Positions 24,796 through 32,925 of a stretch of 32,925 nt of DNA are shown one piece after another. The stretch's first letter is position 1; the number at the start of each line of letters is the position of its first letter. The position numbers were made by a program, and so were the translations under genes. Below the pieces are notes generated by a model. That model ran no database searches, was not told the origin of the DNA, and worked only from the letters and a program-made list of their open reading frames with translations. The stretch is taken from positions 1-32,925 of the forward strand of contig CADBFZ010000017.1 of NCBI GenBank assembly GCA_902794095.1. The letters run 5' to 3'. The DNA comes from an uncultured Lachnospiraceae bacterium (GTDB taxonomy: Bacteria > Bacillota > Clostridia > Lachnospirales > Lachnospiraceae).

Positions 24796-27534
24796 ATGGA
24801 CTACAGCAGAAAAGGCGTCATTCAGAGAAGACGTCAGTTAAATTCATACGGAGACAAGATTGTCAGGAAGATCCTCTTATTTGCCATCAAGATGGTTCTT
24901 GCTGCGATCATTGCCGTCTTTATCTGTCTTGCAGCGGGCGGCATCGGATTGTTTAAATCGATTCTTGCGGGAACTCCCGTAATACATATTTCCGACATCA
25001 TCGCAAACGGTCAGGCAACCATCGTTTATGACGCAATGGGTAACGAGTTTGACCACTATGTCGGTAAGGATGCTAACAGAATCGAAGTTACCTGGGATGG
25101 AATTCCCAGACAGCTCGCTCTTGCATTTGTTGCAAGTGAGGACGAGAGATTCTATGAGCACAACGGTGTCGACTACCGTGGTATGGCCAGAGCTCTTTAC
25201 TGGTACATTCGTTCACGCGGAGACGAGACCCAGGGTGCATCTACCATAACTCAGCAGCTTCTTAAGAACACCATCTTCACCACCTGGACCGAAGAGGGTG
25301 ACAACATGGTCAAGAAGCTTAAGCGTAAGATTCAGGAGCAGTACCTTGCGATTGAGGTTACCAAATCAACCACCAAGGACGAGGTTCTACTCAGATATCT
25401 GAATGCGATCAACATGGGACAAAATACCCTCGGTGTTGAGTCGGCTTCGCAGAGATATTTCGGTAAATCCGCGATTGAGCTGAATCTTTCCGAGTGTGCG
25501 GTTCTTGCTTCGATCACTCAGAACCCTTCATATTACAATCCCATCAAGCATCCCGAGAATAATGTAAAGCGTCGTAAGAACTGTCTCGATAAGATGCTTC
25601 AGCTCGGATTCATCACTCAGGAAGAGTATGATGAGGCCATTGCAGATACCGCTGATGTTTACGACAGAATTCAGTATCACAACACCTACATCGCAGAGAC
25701 CGATACTCTCGAAGGAAACTATTTCTCCGATGCTCTCTACGATGATGTCCTTTACGATCTTATAAATGTTGCGGGATATGACAGAGCTCAGGCTGAGCAC
25801 ATGATTACCAGCGGCGGACTCAGAATCTACTCAACCATGGATCCCTATATCCAGTCCATCGTTGATGAGGAATTTGCTAATCCCGAGAACTTTAAGTTCA
25901 GCGACAAGTATCTCCTTAACTATGCACTTACCATCTATGATGAGGACGGTAACGAGCATAACTTCTCCAAGGAGAACATGATCAGCTGGTACAAAGCTAA
26001 GTACGGATACAGTAAGTACAAGCTCCTCTACAGCTCACCCGAGAATGCACAGGCTGCCGTTGATGAGTACAGGGCAGGATGCTTTGAAGAACTAGGACTT
26101 GTAGAGACAGAAGATAATTATCTTGAAGATATTACCCTTACGCTCCAGCCCCAGATGTCCATGGTCATCGAAAACCAGGCAACCGGTGAAGTCGTAGCAA
26201 TCGCCGGAGGAAGAGGAGATAAGGAAAACAGACGTACCTTCAACAGAGCAACAGGTTCCACCAGATCTCCCGGATCAGTATTCAAGGTACTTGCATCAGT
26301 AGGCCCCGGAATCGACACCGGAATGGTAACTCTTGCAACTACTTATGCGGATAACCCCTTCAACTATAACGGCGGTACTCCCGTTCAGAATACTTCCAGA
26401 TCCACCAGCGGAAAGAACCTTTCCCTCAGATACTGCATCGCATATTCCATGAACATCGTTGCAGTTAAGAACCTTACTTATATCGGACCCATCACCGGAT
26501 TTACATATCTCCAGCAGCTGGGCTTTGCACATATCACTGCCGGAAAAGAAATCAACGGAATGGTTTACTCCGATATCACTCAGTCACTTGCACTTGGCGG
26601 ACTTACTTACGGTGTTACCAATGAAGAGGTTACCGGTGCTTATGCTTGTATCGCAAACGGCGGTACATTCGTAAAGCCCCACCTTTATACCACTGTTACC
26701 GATTCTGACGGAAACATTATTCTCGACAACAGAAATGTTGCAGGTAAGAGAGTGTTTAAAGAAACAACTGCATGGCTTCTTATCAGCGCCATGAGAGACT
26801 GCGTTAACTACGGTACGGGAACCAGAGTAAAGTTCCCCGGAATGGATATGGCAGGTAAGACCGGAACCACATCCGACGGTTGGGACCACTGGTTCGTAGG
26901 AATGACTCCTTACTACACCGCAGGTGTATGGACCGGATATGATGACAATACCGAGCAGAACTGGGATGAGATGCATACATCCGAACAGCTCTGGAAGGCA
27001 ATCATGAGCAGGGTACATGAGGACCTCGAATATAAAGAGTTTAACATGCCGGAAGGTCTTGTTGCGGTTCAGGTTTGTTCCGAGTCCGGACTTCTTCCCA
27101 TCGAGGGACTTTGCGACGGATGCGTTGTAACAGAGTGGTTTGCGGAAGGAACCGAGCCTCAGTATACTTGTGATCTTCACTATGCCGGACTTATCTGTGC
27201 ATATGATAATAAGATTGCGTGCCCCAACTGTCCTTTCGCATATGAGGGCGTAACGCTTCTTCCTAAAGTAGACGGATATCACCCCGATCTTTACATGGGT
27301 GATCCGGAACTTCAGGCAGGAAACAATGTCATTATCGATAACGGAGACGGAACTTCGACGATAGTACTGGCGGATATGGACCATATGTGTCAGCACACGG
27401 ATGAATGGCTGGCCGTTCCGGATAACCAGAACATACTGGCTGCGCAGATGGCACAGCTTGATGCTATCAGGAGAGCCAATGAAGAAGCTTACTGGGCTGC
27501 ACTAAACGGCGAGGTAGCTTCCCAGGACGGTTGA
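24796..27534 (+). CDS. Class A penicillin-binding protein (PBP1A type)
   Basis: A bifunctional peptidoglycan glycosyltransferase/transpeptidase of 912 residues, anchored by one N-terminal membrane segment (about 26-50) with a basic cytoplasmic head. GT51 domain: catalytic E115 in 'ASEDERFYEHNGVD', 'GASTITQQLLKN' (147-158), 'KLKRKIQEQYLAIEV'. An inserted region of about 130 residues leads to the transpeptidase with SxxK at S494-K497 ('SPGSVFK'), SxN at S551-N553 ('SMN') and KTGT at 688-691. The tail (about 755-912) has eight cysteines, including 'GLCDGC' and 'CPNCPF', which could bind metal or form disulfides. The ribosome site is GGAGA. It is followed by a two-way terminator. Confidence 0.95.
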   Translation: MDYSRKGVIQRRRQLNSYGDKIVRKILLFAIKMVLAAIIAVFICLAAGGIGLFKSILAGTPVIHISDIIANGQATIVYDAMGNEFDHYVGKDANRIEVTWDGIPRQLALAFVASEDERFYEHNGVDYRGMARALYWYIRSRGDETQGASTITQQLLKNTIFTTWTEEGDNMVKKLKRKIQEQYLAIEVTKSTTKDEVLLRYLNAINMGQNTLGVESASQRYFGKSAIELNLSECAVLASITQNPSYYNPIKHPENNVKRRKNCLDKMLQLGFITQEEYDEAIADTADVYDRIQYHNTYIAETDTLEGNYFSDALYDDVLYDLINVAGYDRAQAEHMITSGGLRIYSTMDPYIQSIVDEEFANPENFKFSDKYLLNYALTIYDEDGNEHNFSKENMISWYKAKYGYSKYKLLYSSPENAQAAVDEYRAGCFEELGLVETEDNYLEDITLTLQPQMSMVIENQATGEVVAIAGGRGDKENRRTFNRATGSTRSPGSVFKVLASVGPGIDTGMVTLATTYADNPFNYNGGTPVQNTSRSTSGKNLSLRYCIAYSMNIVAVKNLTYIGPITGFTYLQQLGFAHITAGKEINGMVYSDITQSLALGGLTYGVTNEEVTGAYACIANGGTFVKPHLYTTVTDSDGNIILDNRNVAGKRVFKETTAWLLISAMRDCVNYGTGTRVKFPGMDMAGKTGTTSDGWDHWFVGMTPYYTAGVWTGYDDNTEQNWDEMHTSEQLWKAIMSRVHEDLEYKEFNMPEGLVAVQVCSESGLLPIEGLCDGCVVTEWFAEGTEPQYTCDLHYAGLICAYDNKIACPNCPFAYEGVTLLPKVDGYHPDLYMGDPELQAGNNVIIDNGDGTSTIVLADMDHMCQHTDEWLAVPDNQNILAAQMAQLDAIRRANEEAYWAALNGEVASQDG

Positions 27535-27544
27535 TGAGATAAGA

Positions 27545-27572
27545 AAACGGCGGAAGATTTCTTCCGCCGTTT
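27545..27572. terminator. Bidirectional hairpin between convergent genes
   Basis: Perfect 12-bp stem AAACGGCGGAAG (27545-27556) with CTTCCGCCGTTT (27561-27572) and a 4-nt loop. On the minus strand it is followed by TTTTCTTAT, on the plus strand by only a short T-run. It can serve both the PBP gene and the convergent small gene. Confidence 0.82.
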
Positions 27573-27586
27573 AAAGGTTTAAAGTA

Positions 27587-27919
27587 TTAATCAAAGAATT
27601 GTTCGTCTTCGGGATCTGCGTCGGTTTCAGCTTCGGGATCAAGACCGTTTCTGCGGGCTTCGATCTCACCGAGAAGTCTTTCCTTACCTGATTCCGCATT
27701 CTTGATAGCTGTGATATGCTTCATGAATTCCGAATTCGGATTGTCCTTGTTCTTCTCATAAAAGGCTTTTCCGATGGCGATATAATTCTTGCGAATGACT
27801 TCATCACAGGTTGTTACCTGAGCTTTAAGGCTGGCAATATCAGCAACCTCTTTGGCTTTGTTTTTGACCTGAATGCCGGCCATATATACGGATTCACCGA
27901 TTTTTTCAAAAACGTCCAT
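27587..27919 (-). CDS. Small helical protein of unknown function
   Basis: A 110-residue soluble protein of unknown role. The ATG at 27919 follows AAGGGGG about 10 nt upstream and is preferred over an in-frame ATG at 27955. Most of the chain is predicted amphipathic helix: 'VFEKIGESVYMAGIQVKNKA', 'ASLKAQVTTCDEVIRKNYIA', 'GKAFYEKNKDNP', then a helix rich in E/K, and an acidic tail ('DPEAETDADPEDEQFFD'). It resembles short coiled-coil proteins common in Lachnospiraceae that often carry a C-terminal zinc ribbon; here no ribbon is present. It is convergent with the PBP gene and divergent from yigZ. Confidence 0.75.
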   Translation of the reverse strand: MDVFEKIGESVYMAGIQVKNKAKEVADIASLKAQVTTCDEVIRKNYIAIGKAFYEKNKDNPNSEFMKHITAIKNAESGKERLLGEIEARRNGLDPEAETDADPEDEQFFD

Positions 27920-27956
27920 TAGACATTTGCCCCCTTTACAGATTAGTTGCTCCATT

Positions 27957-27985
27957 ACTATAGCATTTGTTCGTTTAATTGAAAA
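27957..27985 (-). promoter_or_regulatory. Promoter of the small helical protein gene
   Basis: On the minus strand: TTTTCA (27985-27980), 17-bp spacer, TATAGT (27962-27957) preceded by TGC (extended -10). Its -35 box overlaps the yigZ ribosome site on the other strand. Confidence 0.5.
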
Positions 27986-27988
27986 GGA
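27984..27988 (+). promoter_or_regulatory. Ribosome binding site for the TTG start of yigZ
   Basis: AAGGA, 6 nt before TTG at 27995. No ATG or GTG with a comparable site precedes the conserved N-terminus. Confidence 0.7.
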
Positions 27989-27994
27989 ATAAAC

Positions 27995-28624
27995 TTGGCA
28001 CTTAGCGGTTCATACAATGTAATAAAACAAAACGGAGAAAGCGAGATAGTGGTGACCAAATCCAGGTTCATCGGAAATCTCGTGAGCGTTTCCTCAGCAC
28101 AGGAGGCTGAAGAATTCATCACCTCCGTCCGTAAAAAATATAACGATGCAAGACACAATTGTTGGGCATACATCGTAATGGACGGTGACATGATCATTAA
28201 TAAATGCTCCGATGACGGGGAACCTTCCGGCACTGCGGGTCGTCCTATTTTAAGCATCATGGAAGGCGCGGGACTGGTAAATGCGGTATGCACCGTGACC
28301 AGATATTTCGGCGGAGTACTTCTTGGAACGGGAGGCCTTGTAAGGGCATATTCCGATGCGACTTCTCAGGCCCTTGAAGCGGCTGAGGTTTCACCCATAA
28401 GAAGGGGCACGTATATCACCTTTGTCTGCGATTATCCGGACGAGGGCGGCATCAGAAGACTTCTTGAAAGCGAGGGCTTTGACATCACGGATTCGGGATA
28501 TACGGATAAAGTTACGATCACTGTTTTAGGCCCCGAGGAAAAGGCTGAAGGCTTGATGAACCGGATAACCGACATGACGGGCGGAAGAGTTATTCCCAAA
28601 GCCGGCGAAACCGTGTATTATTGA
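27995..28624 (+). CDS. yigZ: YigZ/IMPACT-family protein
   Basis: A 209-residue protein of the YigZ/IMPACT (UPF0029) family, whose bacterial members are cytoplasmic and have been linked to translation or nucleic-acid binding without an agreed function. Diagnostic segments: 'VVTKSRFIGNLVSV', 'KKYNDARHNCWAYIV', 'SDDGEPSGTAGRPIL' (the family signature) and 'VTRYFGGVLLGTGGLVRAY', followed by the C-terminal DUF1949-type ferredoxin-like domain ('YPDEGGIRRLLESEG'). Length is typical. It starts with TTG at 27995, 6 nt after AAGGA. The last codon and stop overlap the -35 box of the next gene's promoter. Confidence 0.93.
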   Translation: MALSGSYNVIKQNGESEIVVTKSRFIGNLVSVSSAQEAEEFITSVRKKYNDARHNCWAYIVMDGDMIINKCSDDGEPSGTAGRPILSIMEGAGLVNAVCTVTRYFGGVLLGTGGLVRAYSDATSQALEAAEVSPIRRGTYITFVCDYPDEGGIRRLLESEGFDITDSGYTDKVTITVLGPEEKAEGLMNRITDMTGGRVIPKAGETVYY

Positions 28625-28649
28625 CAGGTAAGCCTGCAATTTATATACT
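28621..28649 (+). promoter_or_regulatory. Strong promoter before the C39-like fusion gene
   Basis: Perfect TTGACA (28621-28626), 17-bp spacer, TATACT (28644-28649). The -35 box spans the yigZ stop codon. The leader is about 50 nt. Confidence 0.85.
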
Positions 28650-28708
28650 ACAAATCGAAGTTTTGAAACCGCTTACATGAGGGGCAATAATTTAAGGGGA
28701 AAAGCACT

Positions 28709-29380
28709 ATGAAATACTATTTCACATCCAAAATTGAAAAAGAAAACGATGAGGTTAAGATCAACATACCTTTTAATATTTGGGAAGTTTGCAAGCATCG
28801 TGACGAGATAAGTGCAGAGCTTATCATCGACAACCAGTTTATCAACTGTAATCTCATTCCTCTTGAGAAGGGAATGTACAAGCTTATGATTCCTGCCGGA
28901 ACAGAGCTTAATCTTGATATGAATGTGAACCACAAGTTCCTTCTTCATATTACCAATACGCTTATCAGAATGGACCAGAATTCTCCCTACAGCGTAGAAT
29001 CACCAATAAGAAAGATTGATTCAATTGATCTTATCATTCAGCCCGGTGACGGACTTTGCGGACAGGCATGTATCGCAATGCTTGCCGGAGTTACCATCGC
29101 AGATGTAATTACCGTAATGGATTGCCGTGAGTGGCAGGGAACCATGGGCAGACTTATCTCAGCTCTCAACTATTACGGAATCGATCACAATAACGTAATC
29201 GTATATCCCGGTGAAGGAGATACCGTTGTTCTTCCCAAGTGTGCCATCCTAATGGAGAAGATGGGAAGATTCAGCCACTACCTTCTCTATTTTAACGGCA
29301 AGTTCTATGATCCAAACCTCGGAATCATGGATGAGTATGACATGACCAAGCTTGTCGGATATCTCGAGATCAAAATATGA
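28709..29380 (+). CDS. DUF1905-like domain fused to C39-like cysteine peptidase domain
   Basis: A 223-residue protein with two parts. Residues 1-80 resemble DUF1905, a small beta-barrel: 'YYFTSKIEKEN', 'INIPFNIWEVCKHRDEISAE', 'LIPLEKGMYKLMIPAG'. Residues about 103-223 look like a papain-fold/C39-type peptidase: oxyanion glutamine Q111, nucleophile C117 in 'GDGLCGQACIAMLAG', then H190 in 'RFSHYLLYFNGKFYDPNLG' and D201 as the third member. There is no signal peptide, ABC transporter or double-glycine substrate nearby, so it is not a standard bacteriocin-processing C39 enzyme. It has its own strong promoter, a ribosome site (AAGGGGAAA) and a terminator, so it is probably a stand-alone gene. Peptidase activity is inference from the triad. 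Confidence 0.8.
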   Translation: MKYYFTSKIEKENDEVKINIPFNIWEVCKHRDEISAELIIDNQFINCNLIPLEKGMYKLMIPAGTELNLDMNVNHKFLLHITNTLIRMDQNSPYSVESPIRKIDSIDLIIQPGDGLCGQACIAMLAGVTIADVITVMDCREWQGTMGRLISALNYYGIDHNNVIVYPGEGDTVVLPKCAILMEKMGRFSHYLLYFNGKFYDPNLGIMDEYDMTKLVGYLEIKI

Positions 29381-29386
29381 TATAAT
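29378..29386 (+). promoter_or_regulatory. Extended -10 promoter for the DUF6056-like gene
   Basis: TGA immediately before consensus TATAAT (29381-29386), overlapping the stop of the preceding gene. No good -35 at 17 bp, as expected for extended -10 promoters. Transcription from here would pass through the hairpin at 29408-29441. Confidence 0.5.
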
Positions 29387-29407
29387 TAAATCCGCTTATG
29401 TTTTCTT

Positions 29408-29441
29408 CAGGCTCCGGGATGATAGGCTCGGAGCCTGTTTT
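29408..29441 (+). terminator. Hairpin with T-run upstream of the DUF6056-like gene
   Basis: CAGGCTCCG (29408-29416) pairs perfectly with CGGAGCCTG (29429-29437), 12-nt loop, then TTTT. It ends 20 nt before the next start codon. It terminates the C39-like gene and may act as an attenuator for the downstream gene. Confidence 0.72.
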
Positions 29442-29461
29442 ACGGTAAGAAGGAGTAAATC

Positions 29462-30952
29462 TTGATCGGTAAAATCTTAAAGGTAAAATTTTCTGATAAG
29501 GTCCTGGCAGCTTTGTCGCTGCTTGCGCTTGTTCTTGCGCTTATTCCTCTGTACAGGCTGACTCTGTATGCGATTCCCAGATACGATGATTTCGGATACG
29601 GCATCAATCTCTGGAAGGAGCAGAGATACGGATATGGTCTTCTTACCATTATCAAAGCAGGTTATGATACAGCTCTCGGTTCTCACTATTCCTGGCAGGG
29701 AACTTATTCTTCGATCTTTATGATGGCTCAGATGCCCGGAGCACTTGGCTTTCAGTATTATTTTATCGGACCAGTGATGCTTATCACATCACTGGTTGTA
29801 TCGGTGTTTTTCATGTCCATGGTTCTTACCGGGGTTTATCTGAAAGCGGATGTATTCAAGAGAATCATTTTCTCAGTGATAGTTACCCTTACTCTTACCG
29901 AGTGCATCTACACCGCTCAGCAGGGGTTCTTCTGGTATAACAGCGGTGTGCATTACGTATTCATGCACAGCATGATGTTTATCATGGTGGGATTTATGGT
30001 TCTTCTTGCGGATGCGAAGAAGCTTCCCGCACGTATTCTTTTATTCTTGATAGTGACCGCACTTGCCTTTGTTTGCGCGGGAGCCAATTTCGTCACATGC
30101 ATTCAGGGAATCCTGCTTCTATCCGGATATATTGTCATCGTCCTTATCAAGGATGCGCGCAAGGTTATATGGTATCTGCCCGCGTTCTTTGTTTATATGC
30201 TCGGTTTAAGGCTTAACCTCTTTGCACCCGGAAATGCCCACAGACAGTCCTCATATCAGGGGGAGGGAGCAGTGGCTGCAATTATCGATTCTTTGAAAGA
30301 GGGAGTCGTAAACGCATGGAAATTCAGCGGACCCATTGTGATTGTTCTTATGATCATCGCTATTCCCGTAATCTTTAAGATGGTTCAAAAGTCGGAGTGC
30401 AAGTTCCGCCTGCCCGCCGTCTTTACTATTTTTTCCTATTGCTTCTACTGCACGGGTTACACCTCAAGTTTTTATTCCATGGGTAATGCGGGCCTTTCAA
30501 GAACCTGGATCGCGGTTTGTTTTACTTTCCAGATTCTGCTCTTTGCAAATGAGATCTACTGGATAGGATATCTGGTTAAGAAGTTTCCCGGACTTTCGAA
30601 GGTTTTCTCCGGACATTACGTCCTTTACTATGTTGTGGCGCTTTTCCTTATGCTGTTTTCTTTTAACCGTATACAGGATAAGATCGGTGCGGTTTCATCC
30701 TTCGGGGCTTATTACTATATTCATACCGGCGAAGCGTACGCTTTTCATATGGAGTTTATGGAGAGGGTAAGAATCATCGAAGAATCCGATCACGGAGTGG
30801 TGGATGTGCCCGAATATGCCTATAAACCCTGGTTTTTGATCAATCGTGACATATCTGACGATCCGTCCCAGGAAGAGAACAGAATGATGTCCGAATACTT
30901 CGGCCTGCAGGGACTCAGAGCCGTTCCCAGAGCCGAATATTACGGGGAGTAG
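29462..30952 (+). CDS. DUF6056-like polytopic membrane protein
   Basis: A 496-residue integral membrane protein. It starts with TTG at 29462, 6 nt after AAGGAG. It has about eleven hydrophobic segments, the first at about 13-35. The first outer loop has 'AIPRYDDFGYGINLWKEQ' (D42, D43) and then 'GSHYSWQGTYSSIFMMAQ', a layout I associate with DUF6056, a family with GT-C-like glycosyltransferase topology; this assignment is from recall. The last about 80 residues are soluble ('YYYIHTGEAYAFHMEFMERV' onward). It is not in the glycan operon but is the third membrane protein in the window with an acidic first loop besides YfhO, so a role in surface glycan assembly is plausible. Confidence 0.78.
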   Translation: MIGKILKVKFSDKVLAALSLLALVLALIPLYRLTLYAIPRYDDFGYGINLWKEQRYGYGLLTIIKAGYDTALGSHYSWQGTYSSIFMMAQMPGALGFQYYFIGPVMLITSLVVSVFFMSMVLTGVYLKADVFKRIIFSVIVTLTLTECIYTAQQGFFWYNSGVHYVFMHSMMFIMVGFMVLLADAKKLPARILLFLIVTALAFVCAGANFVTCIQGILLLSGYIVIVLIKDARKVIWYLPAFFVYMLGLRLNLFAPGNAHRQSSYQGEGAVAAIIDSLKEGVVNAWKFSGPIVIVLMIIAIPVIFKMVQKSECKFRLPAVFTIFSYCFYCTGYTSSFYSMGNAGLSRTWIAVCFTFQILLFANEIYWIGYLVKKFPGLSKVFSGHYVLYYVVALFLMLFSFNRIQDKIGAVSSFGAYYYIHTGEAYAFHMEFMERVRIIEESDHGVVDVPEYAYKPWFLINRDISDDPSQEENRMMSEYFGLQGLRAVPRAEYYGE

Positions 30953-30991
30953 GAATATTTATAAATTATTTGAAAATTATCGTCTTTATAC

Positions 30992-31020
30992 TTGCAATTC
31001 AAAATAGGAAATACTAATAT
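30992..31020 (+). promoter_or_regulatory. groES-groEL promoter
   Basis: TTGCAA (30992-30997), 17-bp spacer, TATAAT-like TAATAT (31015-31020). Start of transcription would fall at the left arm of CIRCE. Confidence 0.78.
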
Positions 31021-31032
31021 ATGTAATGTCGA

Positions 31033-31059
31033 TTAGCACTCAAATTAAATGAGTGCTAA
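31033..31059 (+). promoter_or_regulatory. CIRCE operator (HrcA site)
   Basis: Perfect TTAGCACTC (31033-31041), 9-bp spacer, GAGTGCTAA (31051-31059), the exact CIRCE consensus bound by the heat-shock repressor HrcA. It lies between the promoter and groES, so HrcA should repress the operon at normal temperature. hrcA itself is not in the window. Confidence 0.97.
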
Positions 31060-31110
31060 CAAGAGAAAACGAACAACGCATTTATATGCGTCAACAAAGG
31101 AGGCAATAAT

Positions 31111-31401
31111 ATGAAGTTAGTACCTTTAGGTGACAGAGTAGTCCTTAAGGCAGTAGCTGCCGAAGAGACCACCAAGTCCGGAATCATCCTTGCAGGAGCT
31201 GCAGGAAAAGAGAAGCCCTCACAGGGTGACGTAGTTGCTGTAGGCCCCGGAATCACCGCTGACGGCAAAGAAGTCAAGATGGAAGTCAAAAAGGGCGACA
31301 GAGTAATCTATCAGAAATATGCCGGAACAGAAGTTAAGCTTGAAGATGACGAGGAGTACATCGTAGTTAAACAGAACGATATCCTCGCAATTGTAAAATA
31401 A
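31111..31401 (+). CDS. groES: Co-chaperonin GroES
   Basis: The 96-residue heptameric lid of the GroEL folding chamber. Family segments are intact: 'MKLVPLGDRVVLKAV', the mobile loop that contacts GroEL ('EETTKSGIILAGAAGKEKPS'), 'GDVVAVGPG', 'VKKGDRVIYQKYAGTEVK' and 'EYIVVKQNDILAIV'. Length is standard. The ribosome site AAAGGAGG is strong. It is the first gene of a CIRCE-controlled operon, 18 bp before groEL. Confidence 0.98.
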   Translation: MKLVPLGDRVVLKAVAAEETTKSGIILAGAAGKEKPSQGDVVAVGPGITADGKEVKMEVKKGDRVIYQKYAGTEVKLEDDEEYIVVKQNDILAIVK

Positions 31402-32892
<1,491 letters not shown>

Positions 32893-32925
32893 ATCCTTGA
32901 TCCCGCTAAGGTTACCAGAAGCGTT
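32893..32925 (+). pseudogene. In-frame continuation of groEL beyond the TGA (cut by window end)
   Basis: The eleven codons after the TGA read I-L-D-P-A-K-V-T-R-S-V, the expected GroEL sequence, with no further stop to the last base. They show that the interruption is a single in-frame codon and not a frameshift or rearrangement. Confidence 0.9.

Overview
The window looks like chromosomal DNA of a Lachnospiraceae bacterium (Butyrivibrio/Pseudobutyrivibrio-like; inference). Reasons: one-chain glutaminase-fused PurL of about 1,260 residues, a perfect CIRCE operator before groES-groEL, a DUF6273 surface protein, a YfhO-type membrane protein, and Gram-positive ribosome sites. Genes are densely packed and mostly on the + strand. 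I see no insertion sequence, prophage, CRISPR array or replication origin.

Layout. 1-1190: a DUF6508-like protein and a TetR-type regulator. 1209-8157: housekeeping genes purL, queH, a zinc-ribbon membrane protein and argS. 8244-8580: a strong promoter, three tRNAs (Val-TAC, Met-CAT, Thr-GGT) and a terminator. 8610-11666 (-): a large hybrid sensor kinase (sensor, kinase, degenerate receiver, receiver, Hpt). 11667-12127: non-coding except for the C-terminal remnant of a GGDEF diguanylate cyclase. 12128-14011: a secreted DUF6273 protein with a 36-bp in-frame repeat.

14107-24407: an apparent seven-gene surface-glycan operon. It encodes a deacetylase-like protein without a signal peptide, a PseC-like sugar aminotransferase, YfhO, GDP-mannose 4,6-dehydratase (Gmd), mannose-1-phosphate guanylyltransferase (ManC), and two polytopic proteins that look like GT-C glycosyltransferases. 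ManC and Gmd should make GDP-4-keto-6-deoxymannose. No reductase or epimerase for a GDP-fucose or GDP-rhamnose ending is present, but an aminotransferase is. A GDP-linked 4-amino-4,6-dideoxy sugar attached outside the cell by the membrane proteins is therefore a reasonable hypothesis.

24472-27534: a 94-residue protein and a class A penicillin-binding protein. 27587-30952: a small coiled protein (-), YigZ, a DUF1905-like/C39-like cysteine-peptidase fusion and a DUF6056-like membrane protein. 30992-32925: groES-groEL with promoter and CIRCE.

The most striking single observation is that groEL has an in-frame TGA at codon 491, where the family has a conserved glycine. The normal GroEL reading frame continues after it to the window edge. 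This is a nonsense mutation, an unusual recoding event or a base-call error.
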